DNA of 64,000 bases from Sthenelais limicola (taxonomy: Eukaryota; Annelida; Polychaeta; Phyllodocida; Sigalionidae), in the NCBI GenBank assembly GCA_942159475.1, contig OW804098.1:118569374-118633373 (forward strand), written 5' to 3'. The notes beneath the pieces were generated by a model. The model was not told the origin of the DNA, did no database searches, and saw only the letters and a list, made by a program, of their open reading frames with translations. This document shows positions 45,156 through 56,865 of this stretch, one piece after another. The translations under genes and the position numbers were made by a program. Each line of letters opens with the position of its first letter. Within the stretch, counting starts at the first letter, position 1.

Positions 45156-45463
45156 GTCCTTTGCATCAAGGTTTTGAATCATCTCCAACTATGGTTCGCT
45201 ACAAACTATGGCACAAATGCAGAGGAAAGAAACAGAGAATGATATGTCTTGGGTCTATATGGGAGCTACCTTACTTGGTAAGATCACCAAACCTCTTCTT
45301 TAACAAATTTGAGGTTTCCTACCATCCACTGGCCTACTATTGCCTAGAGGAGTGGCACAACAACAAAACAGCTGAAGAGAGAGTGGCACTTGAACAAGGC
45401 TTGCCAATCCATTTTGAAACTGAGGCCTACAAAGAGTTGCCATGGGTCAAATATCATCTATGA
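45156..45463 (+). CDS. GT14 core-2 GlcNAc-transferase-like, exon 3
   Basis: Terminal exon. Acceptor ATATTTTGCCAG is chosen because it restores the Gly codon and phase from exon 2; the earlier TGTGTAG acceptor at 45078 gives a stop within seven codons. The peptide continues PLHQGFESS, then MICLGSIWELPYLVRSPNLF, FNKF and a YYCLEEW motif. These match the family's C-terminal ICI-G-DL--L--S--LFANKF ... CLEE pattern. It stops at TGA 45461-45463. Confidence 0.85.
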
Positions 45464-46890
45464 ACCAACAATAATTGATGAAAAGTAAATCAAGAAGGGG
45501 AGGAAAGTGAGGGAGAAAGAGAGAGAGAGAGAGAGAGAGGTTGCGGGGGGGGGGGCAGGAGGAGATAGAGGGAAGAAATTTACCCGCCCACAAATTACTC
45601 GTCAATGACATCCTCAACCGATGAAGTTGGTGGAAAAAGAATTTTCGAATTTCGAATTTGCTGAATATTACTATAAATCTCTCCATCTCCCTTCAGCTTT
45701 ACCATCGATTATTTCAATGTTCAATAGATATTGATGACTGCTGATGAATAAGATATTAATTATATGCCATATTGTAAAATAGAGAACTATCTCCTGATAT
45801 TATAGAACAAGATAAAGGCCAAACTAGCTGTTTATGTAAAGGTAACCACCCCGGTGAGACAGCGATGAAGAAACCGTTCTCTAAAGGAAGGGAAGTGAAG
45901 ATGGGAGGTTGTCCCTGCTGTTGATGGTGTAATGATACCCAGAAGAGACTTGCCTAGGCAGAGTCAGTAGTCACTAGACCAGCATATACACCTCAGAGGG
46001 CCATTTTTCCCAGAAGAGCTTAAATCATAAGGAATATAATCATAGACCAAAGGAGCTGAGCTCCCCAAAACAAGTGTGTTACTATATGCAGGGGTCACCA
46101 TCTTGAGGACTATCAAGGCAACGCCAAACCTGCCCGAATGGGTCGAATAAATATAAATTGGCAGTGTTCAAAAACATTTGGAAAAAGTGCCTGAAACATT
46201 TCTACGGGGAGAACCCATCATGAGAGACAGAGCTCTTAATGAACAATCCATTAACAACTCAAAAGACAGTGTGGTTCTACGCTCGATTATGAAAAAATTT
46301 AAAAACCTCTACAAACACGGTTGTGTTTACTAGTAGCGGAGACTGGCTTCCCAGTGCTCCTATAAAACTTCAGTTGCTCAGCATTTAAAAAATCTGTAGC
46401 TCTTACCATTAAAATTGGGGAATGTTTACTCTGTAATTCTCTGTATTAATCTGGGTACTATAGATTGTATAAACATGTATGTACTTATGGTAAGAGGGGA
46501 GCTTCGACCCAATGAGGAAAGGCCACTCTGGAGGGGTCAAGCAGATCAAAGGTTAAAATCCAAGTGAGTAACAGGTCAAGGTCGAAGTATCCACCATAAA
46601 TAAAGGTTTACACATGTGGACTCGGAATTCTGAGTCATACCTTAGGATTCTGGGGAAGCATGGGAATAGTACTCCAGGGGGATGGAGAGGGATTCAAGAG
46701 TGAAAGGAAGTAACAGCCACTGGAAGTTCTGGACCGGGGGCTCTTGGTACAGCGGAGCTCGGGGAGCCACGAGTTGCCACTCGGTAAGACTTGCGGTTGT
46801 TCGGGGTCTGACGAACGGAAGCCAACGGCTAGCGGATTTAATTTAAAGAACATACACCGGCCATGCCCCCTACCAATTCACATGCTAATT
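45464..46890. other. Downstream of the glycosyltransferase gene
   Basis: 3' UTR and spacer. Contains a GA dinucleotide run at 45515-45538 followed by a G run to about 45556. 46740-46860 is relatively GC-rich with no recognisable protein. Confidence 0.4.
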
Positions 46891-46894
46891 ACCT

Positions 46895-47045
46895 TTCTTC
46901 CCGCCACACACTCATGGGTGTCCTGCTCAAGTCTAAAGTACATGCCAGGATCCCAGTCACTGTTATCTTAGGTTGATCACGTGGGAGGGAGGGGCAGGGG
47001 ACTGACCAGCAGGTCAACAAAGGGAGGGGGCATTGATTAAGAGCG
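46895..47045 (-). repeat. Repeat shared with duplicon end
   Basis: On the minus strand it matches about 29985-30135: CACACTCATGGGTGTCC, AAAGTACA and CTGTTATCTTAG on the plus strand here are inverted there, followed by the CT/GA-rich block. Possibly part of the LTR-like element next to it. Confidence 0.5.
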
Positions 47046-47077
47046 GGAGGGAGAGGGGAGGGAAGATAAACTAACTG

Positions 47078-47392
47078 ACTGAGATCTGGTGTAAAGCTAT
47101 TGGTCAGGTGTGACACTGGTCGCACTGGCCTCATGTTCATTGTATTAATCTATTGTTAACCTGCGGCTGATTGGATCTTGTGTCTATCCTGGTAATTAAT
47201 TGGTCCAGCCAGGATAAGCCAATCAGCCCAGGCCCTGTGTAATCGTTATTATCTGCTAAGGGTATAAAATAAACTAATTGATTACAACCTTCCTCTCTTT
47301 TACTACAGTTCTAAGGCTTGAAATACACATCTCTGTTTGTTGCGTTGATTCATTTCTCGCTCGACTGCTGACCCTAAATATTCATCGTAGAA
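47078..47392 (+). mobile_element. Possible solo LTR
   Basis: Preceded by a purine tract (about 47040-47066, GAGCGGGAGGGAGAGGGGAG) like a polypurine primer. It starts TGACTGAG, has CCAATCAG (CCAAT-like) near 47218 and GGTATAAAATAAAC near 47260 that could serve as TATA box and poly-A signal, and ends ATATTCA. Only promoter-like features support this; no second LTR or internal genes were seen. Confidence 0.3.
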
Positions 47393-47567
47393 TGAGACTC
47401 AATTCTTCATTACCTTGTCCCCTTCCATAAGGTAAACAATTCATTCCTCAACTCCCACTCACCTCACACATGTTTGAAAATAACAAATCTTTTTAGTTGA
47501 TTATTAATGCATGTTATGGTGAAATAAACCTCCTTTATGGGTGGTACAAGGCCATCCCTCTCTTATG

Positions 47568-47806
47568 TGGGTCAGATTTTCAGAAAAAGTACAATTGGCA
47601 ACTCCACACATTTAGGAAATTTTGCTAAATTAGGCTGAAGAATGACGAATACCAGCTATATTAGATTATATTTGGTATCGCATTGATTCAAAGTATCAGA
47701 CTTTCTGTTATGTTAAACTGTATTTTGAAGCTCATTTTTGTCTTAAATGTGGGTTATTTAAGAGGATTGGTGAAGGCTAATTGTACAATTTCTGAAAATC
47801 TGAACC
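47568..47806. mobile_element. MITE family 2
   Basis: Ends GGGTCAGATTTTCAGAAAAA and CAATTTCTGAAAATCTGAACC; orientation reversed relative to 31443. Confidence 0.75.
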
Positions 47807-48604
47807 ATGTCTACTTCTTCATAGATTCTTCTCCAGTGGACAGTATGATGGTAGAAATTAAGCCAGACTCAGAATTCTTAGTACCTTCTGTTTTATTCTT
47901 CCCTTCATCTGAGTTGCAAATCCTAATTTACATATATTAGGACTAAAGATGAGAGAATAGACATCATCAAGACAGAAAGCAGTTGTTATGATAGTGCACA
48001 TTAGCGCCTGGTGCACCATGCACCCAGATGTATAAATGTAACAATGTATGTTTTTGTATATCACCGGGGTCGTCTTTTTATCTAATTGTTCTTTTATTCA
48101 TGTTATCTGTAAATTTACAGGGTACTATAGCGAGTTCGCTTTACCTTTTAAATATCAAAATATAAGTAAACATAGGTATTTCTGCTAACATAGACAACCT
48201 AGTTGGTCTATATCTGGTAAATGAAATTTGATTTGAGTTAGTTTGATCTGATCTATGACATTAGTCCTTTATATATCTACAACAGACTTGATATAATTCT
48301 ACAGACTTGATACCATTTTGTAAGCATTGCATCTAGATGTACTATCCCTCTGAGAATAGTACCCTACCGGGCATGATGCCGTGATAGAATTAAACATTTG
48401 AAAAAACTAACAAATACAACCACCTCTGATCTGGCAAGTCATCATGTTCATACATGATACGGACAGGTAGTTTGTATAGAGAAAACGGTTGTTTGTTTTC
48501 AAATATTTTTATTCAGGCTGAGACATTTTACAAATTAAAATTCAGTAACATCTGGTAGATAATAATATGCAATATTATTATGTAACAAGAGTAACAAGAG
48601 ACAA
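47807..48604. other. No gene seen
   Basis: AT-rich spacer without convincing exons. 48424-48540 resembles 53480-53580 (ATCTGGCAAGTGATTATGTT-like, then GACAGGTAGTT and a T-rich stretch), a shared flank of receptors 3 and 5. Confidence 0.4.
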
Positions 48605-49000
48605 ACATTCGATTTTGAAATACATCATATTCAAAAAGTTAAGATTCAATTCTTTTAATTTTAGCTGTATGAAAGTATAAGTCACATAAAAGGTCCAACT
48701 AAGCTACATTGTATAGTGTAACATTTATTCATACACAATCAACTCGTCTCCATGTGGGGTTAAAAATACCATCATGAGAACTGACCATACTTTGGTACCT
48801 TAATAGTAATTGTCCACCCAGAAATATTGCCCCTTTTTTAAAAAAAAATAACGATATCAAACTTAAAATATAGTAACACATATTAAATGTCCTACTGTTT
48901 ACTATTGTTATAATCGGCTTGATCTCATATTGTCAAATATAATGGTATCTCAAAATTCATCTTTTGCATTTTGTAACTCATTTTACTGGAACACACCACA
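48605..49000. mobile_element. MITE family 1, degraded
   Basis: Body recognisable (GTCCACCCAGAAATATTGC and the AACTTAAAATATAG segment). Right end TTTTACTGGAACACACCAC; left end lost. It lies immediately 3' of receptor gene 3. Confidence 0.55.
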
Positions 49001-49044
49001 TATTTCAGTGCAAAGATGCAAGTCAACTATTGGACACACATGTT

Positions 49045-49935
49045 TCATTTGTTTCCGTTTGAAGCAACAAGTTTAAGTTTCTCTCCTTCATCGCCTTGTC
49101 TACAACAGGGAGAACACTTACATAAGACAGCTCGTACATCAGGCAGTAGCATCATCCACAGATATGGTAGCACAGCAAGAAAAGCATGTGTTGTGTAAGT
49201 ACTGGCTGGTCCATATAGGGATATGCTGGTCATTACAGTGTACACCAAGGTTGTCACACCAACTAAAATAGCACCATTTTTGGTTTGCTTCTCCTTGCCT
49301 TTCATGAACCTCTGACAGCAACCTGGCATCAAAATAAATGCAGACACAATGATCATTATCAGTGGTGGTACATATAGTAGAGAGAATATTATGAGGTATA
49401 ACATAGGGGTGGATTGATCGGGTAAACACTCTTGATAATTGTCTTCAGCATACATCAGTTTGAACTTCAAGCCAACAAAAACTATGAGCACAGACACAAT
49501 GATACTCAATACCCATGAGGCAAGGATTAATCCAACAACTGCGACCTTCCTATTGTATCGGTCCCCATGAAACTTTACAAGCAACTGGTCAAGTGCAATG
49601 GCCACAAGAGAAAATCGAACGACAAACAAATGCCCTGTGAGGTATATAAGGTAACATGACAGATAGTTCATCCGATTAGTAGCAAAGTATCGCAGGTTAA
49701 GTGGACTATAGATCAGACCAAATATGAACAAGTAGACAAGTGCACTGATGACGATCCAGTGGTCACAGTTTTGTCGGCGCTGTTTGTTACAGAGGATAAT
49801 CAGTAGAAGGATGAACGCTCCAAGAGTGGCAAGTACTGATATCAACAGTTGAACAATAAACCAAGGATTATGTAATGATGATGATGATACATATTCATAT
49901 GTATAGTCACGACTAGAAAGATTCATGGAATCCAT
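49045..49935 (-). CDS. Orphan 7TM receptor, copy 3 (short TM6)
   Basis: 296 residues; ATG preceded by the acceptor CTATTTGCAG. Clearly homologous to copies 1, 2 and 4 throughout TM1-TM5 (NKQRRQN, SGLIYSPLNLR-like, LDQLLVKFHGDRYNRK). It has the DVRAVLCKCSPCC end. Between TM6 and TM7 it is 18 residues shorter than copy 1: the outer half of TM6 and much of loop 3 are replaced by a short unrelated stretch. The frame is open, so it is either a divergent receptor with a shortened sixth helix or an early pseudogene. N-glycosylation site N5-L-S. Confidence 0.7.
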   Translation of the reverse strand: MDSMNLSSRDYTYEYVSSSSLHNPWFIVQLLISVLATLGAFILLLIILCNKQRRQNCDHWIVISALVYLFIFGLIYSPLNLRYFATNRMNYLSCYLIYLTGHLFVVRFSLVAIALDQLLVKFHGDRYNRKVAVVGLILASWVLSIIVSVLIVFVGLKFKLMYAEDNYQECLPDQSTPMLYLIIFSLLYVPPLIMIIVSAFILMPGCCQRFMKGKEKQTKNGAILVGVTTLVYTVMTSISLYGPASTYTTHAFLAVLPYLWMMLLPDVRAVLCKCSPCCRQGDEGEKLKLVASNGNK

Positions 49936-50334
49936 CTTATGCCTGCAAATAGAAAGAATTGTAAACGTTTAAACATTGTTATAACAAGACATCAACAAGA
50001 TTTTGTAAGGTTACTTTTTACATGCTATCCAGAAAAGTGCCTCAATATCATGTGATGTCAAATTTCCCCAATCCTAATTACTGGTATCATCCAATAGAAA
50101 GTAAGACAAATTAAAAACAAAGTTAATGTGTATCAAAGTGTATCAAGATCAAAAGTTGCCAAATTTGCATTTTTAGACCCTGATCTTTGGAATGATGAGA
50201 TAAGGTGGATTAGTTGGCATTTAGGAAATCTGGTGATATGATTGAAAATAAATGTGTACTATTTCTTGGTGAACAATTACCAGAAAAGTAGCTAAATCTA
50301 TTTCATAGGATGACCTGGTTATCTGTGGTTCAGG

Positions 50335-50720
50335 TCTTCACTAAATGTACAGTTGGCCTTCAATAATCCCCTCAAAAAATTTAAGACGAAAATCAGGTTC
50401 AAAATGTAGTTTAACATGACCCGACATATTTATTGAATGAATACAATACAGTATAAACTGAGATATACCCAGTATTAATTATTTTATTTAACCTTATTCC
50501 AAAAGAAAGTAATTGCCGGAAGAAATTGGTCAATTCATCAAATTTTTCCCATAAGTTATATCAACCAGTTTGTCTTCCTCATGAGCAAAATATTGTTGTA
50601 CATCTTTAAAGACAAATAAAAAAGCCTCTTATCTTATCTTATCTCATTTATCAGTCTAATTTAGCAGAATTTGAGAGATGTGTAAAACTATAAATTGTGC
50701 CTTTTCTGAAAATCTGACCC
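50335..50720. repeat. MITE family 2, old copy with inserted sequence
   Basis: Matches the upstream MITE 2 remnants of other receptor genes, but a ~140-bp A-rich segment (ending in CTTATCTTATCTTATCTC) interrupts it at about 50500-50650. Confidence 0.5.
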
Positions 50721-50892
50721 AAGTATATAATAACTCTCATTTCATATTTGTTACATATATATTCAGGTGACTTAAGGCACTAGATACAAATGTGAAATCG
50801 ATCCCACTAATCTATATTTCCAATAAAACTCTTTGTATACGTCTACATTTTGTAAATTAATATGATTTCTTTTTTCAATGACACATGCAAAG

Positions 50893-51110
50893 TGATACCT
50901 TTAACAAGAGAACAGATGGAAACAAAGCATGGACCAATGATGTATTCCTTTCAGTGTATCCACAGTGTATAACAGTGTATTTATCTTGTTCCTCTCCTTG
51001 TTGAGGAATTGCACTTAATGACTCTGGACCTATACAGCTGTAAATATATAGGTCAGGCCAACATAAGCTGAACAATAGGGGACTTGTTTGTCCGCCATTT
51101 TGAATCTTGA
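50893..51110 (-). promoter_or_regulatory. Conserved block upstream of receptor gene 3
   Basis: Diverged counterpart of 5494-5725 (AACAAGAGAACAGATGGAAA, TTCCTCTCCTTG, ATAGGGGACTTG), about 1 kb upstream of the ATG. Confidence 0.4.
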
Positions 51111-51210
51111 TTGGCATGGAATTATGTAGTGAATTTATATTGTAGTGAACATTTCATAGTTATTGTAGTGAATATTTCATAGAAAAAAAGCCATATTCAG
51201 AATGGAATAT

Positions 51211-51620
51211 GTGATGTGTTTCAGGAAAATGAGTCACAAGTCGAAAAATTCATATTTTTAAAAGTCATTTATTCACAAGATCTCCTTTTTGTTGTTTTTT
51301 CAATTTAGGATAATCTAGTCTCATAGGCGGTATCAATACATGGACCAAATTTCAGGATAGTGTATTAAATATTTTCATGTATTTCTAAGATCATCCTATG
51401 GAGTACATTTACCTACTTTACTATAGTAATTGTTCACCCAAAAATATTGAATTTTTTTTTCAAACATAAATATATCAGACTTAAAATATAGAAATACTTA
51501 TTCAATGTCCTTAATGTTTACCAATATTGGAATCAGCTTGATCTCCTCTTTTCAAATATAATGGTATCTGAAAATCTTTTTTTTGCGACTTATGACTTAT
51601 TTTCCTGAAACGCATCACAT
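51211..51620. mobile_element. MITE family 1, intact
   Basis: Ends GTGATGTGTTTCAGGAAAAT and ATTTTCCTGAAACGCATCAC; ~410 bp, flanked by ATAT. Confidence 0.8.
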
Positions 51621-51868
51621 ATATTATTTGGTGCTCCAATGTCAATATTCATATGTTATATGTGTCAATTGCACAAGCCTCCATCTTTCCCATCATGCAT
51701 TTGGTTTCCATAGGTCATGTAAGCAAGTTATGATATTAATGAAAACATAGTTGAACATTTCTGACAGAAATGCTTCTAAATATTTCTATTTCAATCCTGA
51801 AGTATTTGAATCTTGTTGTTTTATAGAAAGTTTAATAATGTTTCTGGATGGATACTCACTTGTAAAAT
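51621..51868. repeat. Dispersed repeat family 3 fragment
   Basis: Contains CATCATGCATTTGGTTTCCA and the downstream GAACATTTCTGA-type segment, interrupted upstream by the MITE at 51211. Confidence 0.45.
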
Positions 51869-52275
51869 GTGATATGTTTCAGAAAAATGAGTCATAAGTC
51901 GCAAAATTTATATTTTGAAAGTGTTTTTTTCACAAGATCACATCATTGGAATGTCATAAGTGGTGGAGGGTTTATAACTGGTAGTCATATCAATCGATGT
52001 ATCAAATTTCATGACAATCTATATAATATATTCTTTCGTTTTAAAGGTCCTCATATGGACTTCATTTAGTTACTTTACTGTTTATTGAACCCCAGAAATA
52101 TTGGAAACTATTTTTTCCAAAAACGAAAATATCAAACTTAAAATCTAGAAATACTTATTAAATTATTAGACAGTTTACTATCGTTTGACTCGGCTTGATC
52201 TCATCTTTTCAGATATAATGATATCTCAAAATCTATTTTTGCGACTTATGACTCATTTTCCTGAAACACAACACA
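51869..52275. mobile_element. MITE family 1, intact
   Basis: Ends GTGATATGTTTCAGAAAAAT and ATTTTCCTGAAACACAACAC; opposite internal orientation to 17757-18163. It contains CAATCGATGTATCAAATTTC. Confidence 0.8.
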
Positions 52276-53866
52276 ATTTATTACCTAAATATGCTCTGTA
52301 GTATAGTCTTAGGAGCGCATACGCTATGAGTAGCTGGTTCTTCCACAAAGCACCCGATTTAGTATTACACATAGATATAATCAATCAATATTGTTATTTG
52401 GTATGTATATTTGAATGATTAAATCACCAAAACAATGAAAGAATTCCTACCAAGGGATGTTGTGGAGAAAGCCTCCAGACAAATATAATTTTTGCGACAT
52501 GGTCTCATTTTTCTGTGACACATCAAATATGATAATAAGGCAAATCCATTATTGCTGATGATATAATAACATAGAGGCATCCGGTACTTTCCCTATTATC
52601 ACCCAATTACTATTCCAGGATAATACGGACCAACATAGCAACACAGACATAGTAATATGATGTTATACAAGCATTGGCAATTCACTTGCAAAATGAGCGT
52701 GACCTTATTACATATTAGCTATTCGCATATTTTATTATCACTATATTTTACTCTGTAAAAACAAAAGAAGGAGCTGGGGTCAGAAATGTAACTGTCATTT
52801 ATGAACATGATTGATAAAATAAAGGAACAGTTGGGTCTCATTGAATGATAATGTTACTGTACACACTGTTTATCAACTGATGAATAGTAATAGACATGCA
52901 TACTGCTATACATTACTATAAGGGACTTATAAGTGACACTAAGTCTGCCTGAATAGGTGACCTGCATGTCCGCCATCTTGGTTCTCGATTCACATGGAAT
53001 TATGGGGGTTGTATGTTAGTGCTCACATGTTCACAATGTAATTTTTGTTTTCAATACATTTTTATATTGACAAAGTTTCACAATCAGATATTTCACATTT
53101 GTCGAAAGTATAAGTTGACGTTTTAACCTTACTTACTAAAGCAGTACATTACCAGGAGGTGATAAGTTAGATTACAGAGGTCTTCAATTACAATGATGTC
53201 AATTAAATACATACAACTCCTAGCGTTCGTTTTTCTACATTTTTTTTTCGCCATGTTGAACACAATTTCACAAAGGATAGGTCCGCCACACTAACTAGAA
53301 ATATACATTAATTTCTAACCCATTTACGAATCTGTTTCATAATTATTCTTATCCATGTCAAAGTTTGATTTCAACATTGATTTTGATTTAACATTGGCTT
53401 TCTAAAAAGGTCCATGTGGTTTACATCTTCACATGAAACAAGATCTTTCCCATCATGCATTTTGTTTTCATACAACATTTATGATCTGGCAAGTGATTAT
53501 GTTCCTACATGATACAGACAGGTAGTTCTACTATAAAACATTTTTTTTATTTTCAAATATTTTTTTTCAGCCTGTGACATTTTACGAATTAAATACTTTT
53601 TTAAAAACAAATCATACATAAAAATACATTTTCGGTTAAACAATTGGACCTGGGACACTTGGGCCCTGATGGCCGTTTAGGCCTTGAAGTCTGTTTAGAC
53701 CCTGAAGGTATCGACATTTTGTAAATTTATTCATGCTACAAACAGTGTTAAGCACCCTAAAAATGGGAAAATCCAACAAGGCTGTGGATAAAACCTTTTA
53801 AACAATGGCAATTTGTGACTTGTCACTCATTTTTCTATCAGACTGTTGCTCCAACTTTGCAGAATC
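52276..53866. other. No gene; family 3 repeat fragments
   Basis: A family 3 copy starts near 52960 (CTGCATGTCCGCCATCTTGG) and its tail (CATCATGCATTTTGTTTTCA) is near 53453. 53640-53710 has an imperfect repeated phrase (CCTTGAAGTCTGTTTAGACC, CCTGATGGCCGTTTAGGCC). No exon seen. Confidence 0.45.
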
Positions 53867-54886
53867 TCATTCAACACCAACGTTTCCTGGTATATGTTGC
53901 TCACTAGCATTAGAACCGATTAGTCTGAGCTCCTCTCTATTGTGACCTTGTTTACAACAGGGAGAACAAGCTTTACATAAGGCAGCTCGTACATCAGGCA
54001 GTAACACCATCCACAGGTATGGAAGAAGTGTATCAAAAGTACTATGAATTAAGTAAAAAACCCGAATCATCCTTAAGAATTTGAGCGCCTCTGAAGCATG
54101 GATCAACATAGTCGCATTCCCAAGCGAATGAAAAAACAACCTAAAATCAAACCAAAATGTAATTAGGATAAATACAAGGAGAGTTGACCAGACTAAAATA
54201 ATTGAGTTTCTTCTGTCATTTCCATTGCTGCGTTCTTCCGATTCTTGGCTCACACATTTACCTTTACAAGAACACGGTAGCAAGAGACATGCAAGAATAA
54301 ACTGAGCTATATAGGACAAACCAACAATTGATGCTACCATAATTAAAGCTTCATCTACATACCCTCTTTCACTACACTCCACTACATGCTGATACACCTT
54401 CATCCTTGGTTTACTCACAGTAGTCAGAATGACAATGCTGAACAACCAACTAAAGACCAGGGCAAATAATATCAATCCAATCACAACCTTTTTCTGTGGG
54501 TATTTATGAGGAAAGAACTTCAGTAGCACTTGGTCAAGTGCAATGCAAACCAGCAGTACAGGAACAACAGGGCAGTAATAAATGAAATTGTTAAAGTAAC
54601 ATGTGGGTTCCGTTACAGTAAAGTTATACATTTCATGTGACAATAAAGGTCTGTGCACTGCTCCGACTATGGTCAAATGCAGAAGGGCTGTGATGACCAT
54701 CCAGTTGGTGTAGTTTCTGCGGAGGTCCTGCTTGACCAAGATGACCACAAGCAGTATTACTGAGCCTACAGATAACAATATGGAACTTGTAACCGTAAAG
54801 CCAAAGTCTCTCTTTTCTACTTCATCAAAGGGATCAAAGGCTGTCTCTGATTGTCTCTTGGTAAGATGGTGTTGATTTAGCTCCAT
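53867..54886 (-). CDS. Orphan 7TM receptor, copy 5 (divergent)
   Basis: 339 residues; ATG follows an acceptor (ATCCTTTCCTTCAG) by seven bases, as in the other copies. The sequence is strongly diverged but keeps the family frame: a RRNYTNWMVITALLHL TM2, VCIALDQVLLKFF at the end of TM3, KKVVIGLILF TM4, and the TLLPYLWMVLLPDVRAALCK end with a Cys cluster. The N-terminal tail is longer and acidic. Loop 3 between TM5 and TM6 is longer, with a charged SQESEERSNGNDRRN stretch. It has no DRY or NPxxY motif. Likely an older branch of the same family with a different ligand. Confidence 0.75.
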   Translation of the reverse strand: MELNQHHLTKRQSETAFDPFDEVEKRDFGFTVTSSILLSVGSVILLVVILVKQDLRRNYTNWMVITALLHLTIVGAVHRPLLSHEMYNFTVTEPTCYFNNFIYYCPVVPVLLVCIALDQVLLKFFPHKYPQKKVVIGLILFALVFSWLFSIVILTTVSKPRMKVYQHVVECSERGYVDEALIMVASIVGLSYIAQFILACLLLPCSCKGKCVSQESEERSNGNDRRNSIILVWSTLLVFILITFWFDFRLFFHSLGNATMLIHASEALKFLRMIRVFYLIHSTFDTLLPYLWMVLLPDVRAALCKACSPCCKQGHNREELRLIGSNASEQHIPGNVGVE

Positions 54887-54899
54887 CTCTATTCTGAAG

Positions 54900-55591
54900 G
54901 AAAGGATACGTTTAGAATTTAAGATAATGCAAATTGAAAAGCTTCATTTTAACCAGCTATGATTAATAAAATCTTACCAAATTTACTCAAATGTGATTTG
55001 CTACACATACAATTTAATGAGTCAAAAGTCAAAAAATTGATATTTTTCAAAATTTTTCTTTGGAAAGTTCTAAATTGTGGGGATCATCCCTGACAAGAAT
55101 ACATACATTTATTATATGCGCATGCTATATGGGAGGTGCTATAAGTGGGGTGCTATAAAAATATTCATATAGGACGCGTCCTATAAAAATGTGGTTGTCT
55201 AAAAAAAGCTCTGTTGATATTATTCGCGGAGCTTTGGCTCTCTGTGAAGCATGTAACCAAATGGCCGTGATTGGTAATCCACCCGTGATTCTGGTACTAT
55301 GATTATAGAAATACATAACAAAAACACATCATTAAATAGAGCATTAAATTCTCTATTGAATGATATAAATTGTATTAATGTAGCTCAAGAAATGGCTGCG
55401 TTATGAACATTTTAAGTCAACAATATAAGTAGACCTAAAATAAATACTGCATGATCGCACAGTGCAGGACAGCCAGCAGTGCTGCCAGTGGGGCTGTCAG
55501 CTGGGCAGCGGGGCTCTCTGAGACTTCTTTAGTATCTTTTCAGTAATATCTGATGACATATGATCAAATTTTATGCACATATAATAAATAT
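54900..55591. other. No gene; MITE 1 scrap and a perfect palindrome
   Basis: A family 1-like scrap at about 55000-55070. ATAGGACGCGTCCTAT at 55169-55184 is a 16-bp perfect palindrome whose half (TATAGGAC) also occurs in the hairpin at 55592. Confidence 0.4.
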
Positions 55592-55727
55592 AGAATGGAA
55601 CTCGCCGCAATAATCTAAAATTTATAGGACTTGATTTGTCCACATAAGCACTCTGCCTACCGCATCATGCTTATGTGGACGAATCTCGTCCTATAAATGT
55701 TCGATTATTGCCGGCTCGTCCCATTCT
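55592..55727. mobile_element. 136-bp foldback hairpin element
   Basis: The two ~58-bp arms are inverted and pair almost throughout: AGAATGGAACTCGCCGCAAT with ATTGCCGGCTCGTCCCATTC, then ATTTATAGGAC, then TGTCCACATAAGCA with TGCTTATGTGGAC. The loop is about 17 bases. Looks like a very short MITE. Confidence 0.7.
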
Positions 55728-56865
55728 CTCTATGTATTGAACGTCAAAACTGTGTATTGACAGTTTATTTCACCTTTGGCTGTGGTCAATATGTACGGCC
55801 CATTGATTTAAGGCTGAGAGTGCAAATTAGTCCTGAGGCTGGTACGATGGCCGTATCAGGCCTCAGGCTGATAAGGAATGAATATTGTTCTCCAACGATA
55901 ATAGTATCAGCGCATAAAAATCATGTGAAAAATTAAAAATGATAATTGAATACATTTATTAGAGTAATTTACTGCATAGCAGTTAGTAAAATAAATGTAC
56001 ATGACAGTGCAGAATTAAATAATTTTGTGTTCTAAAATATAATAATGACCCACGCAGGAGGAAAAAAAACGGCGCATAGAAATATGCAGATGCATCATGA
56101 CAGGAGTTGTGACGGGCGTCATGATGTGAACAAAGACGTTGACATTATCCACAACATACATTATTTCAATTCCATCAATATTTCTGTCATTTTCAGGTAC
56201 ATGTTGATAAATAACAGCAAAATAAATACAAAAAAATCTGCAGGACATAGTGGGAAATCTGTAGTGTCCCTTGGCTTTGGTATCCAACCGCAGGTGCTAT
56301 GCACCCTTGGTCAGATACCTCTACCGTGGGACGATACGTCTTACCGCTATGTCCCTTGGTCATTTTTGTCTTAGTATTGACTATCCCTATGAGTTTCTTT
56401 GGTCATTTTTTTCTCTTGGTTACGTAATATCACATTCTACCAAAATATGTATGTAACATATATGCATGTAAATTGCAAATGTAAATCTATTCTAAGGAGA
56501 TCTGAGTTACATTTGCATTACATTTAGTCTAGTACAATGAGTATATCAAACTAATAATTAAGTGATTACTATAGATATACTGCCGCGTCTACCTACTATA
56601 GATATCATGTATATAAATCTCAAGAAAGGTTTCTTTGTTGTTCATGTTCTTGGAATCTTTTATGTCCCCAGCTGTTTTTCTGCTCTGTACAGGTCAATCA
56701 ACCCTATTGGGAGAACATTATATTTGGTTTGTGAATGTATCTGGGGTAAAAATGTGATTTTGAAGCCTTTTTTAAATTGGGATCTCCATACTCTATAGCC
56801 TGGGAAAGCCCCTGTTTGGAACTATAAATTGCACATGTTACTACATCACTTTCAGGGGGACCCGA
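55728..56865. other. No gene seen
   Basis: AT-rich; short open stretches only. Confidence 0.4.

Noticed and set aside
51869..52069. 66-codon frame containing INRCIKFHDNL
   Set aside because: The same peptide arises in other MITE 1 copies (for example near 30900-31006); it is the MITE interior.
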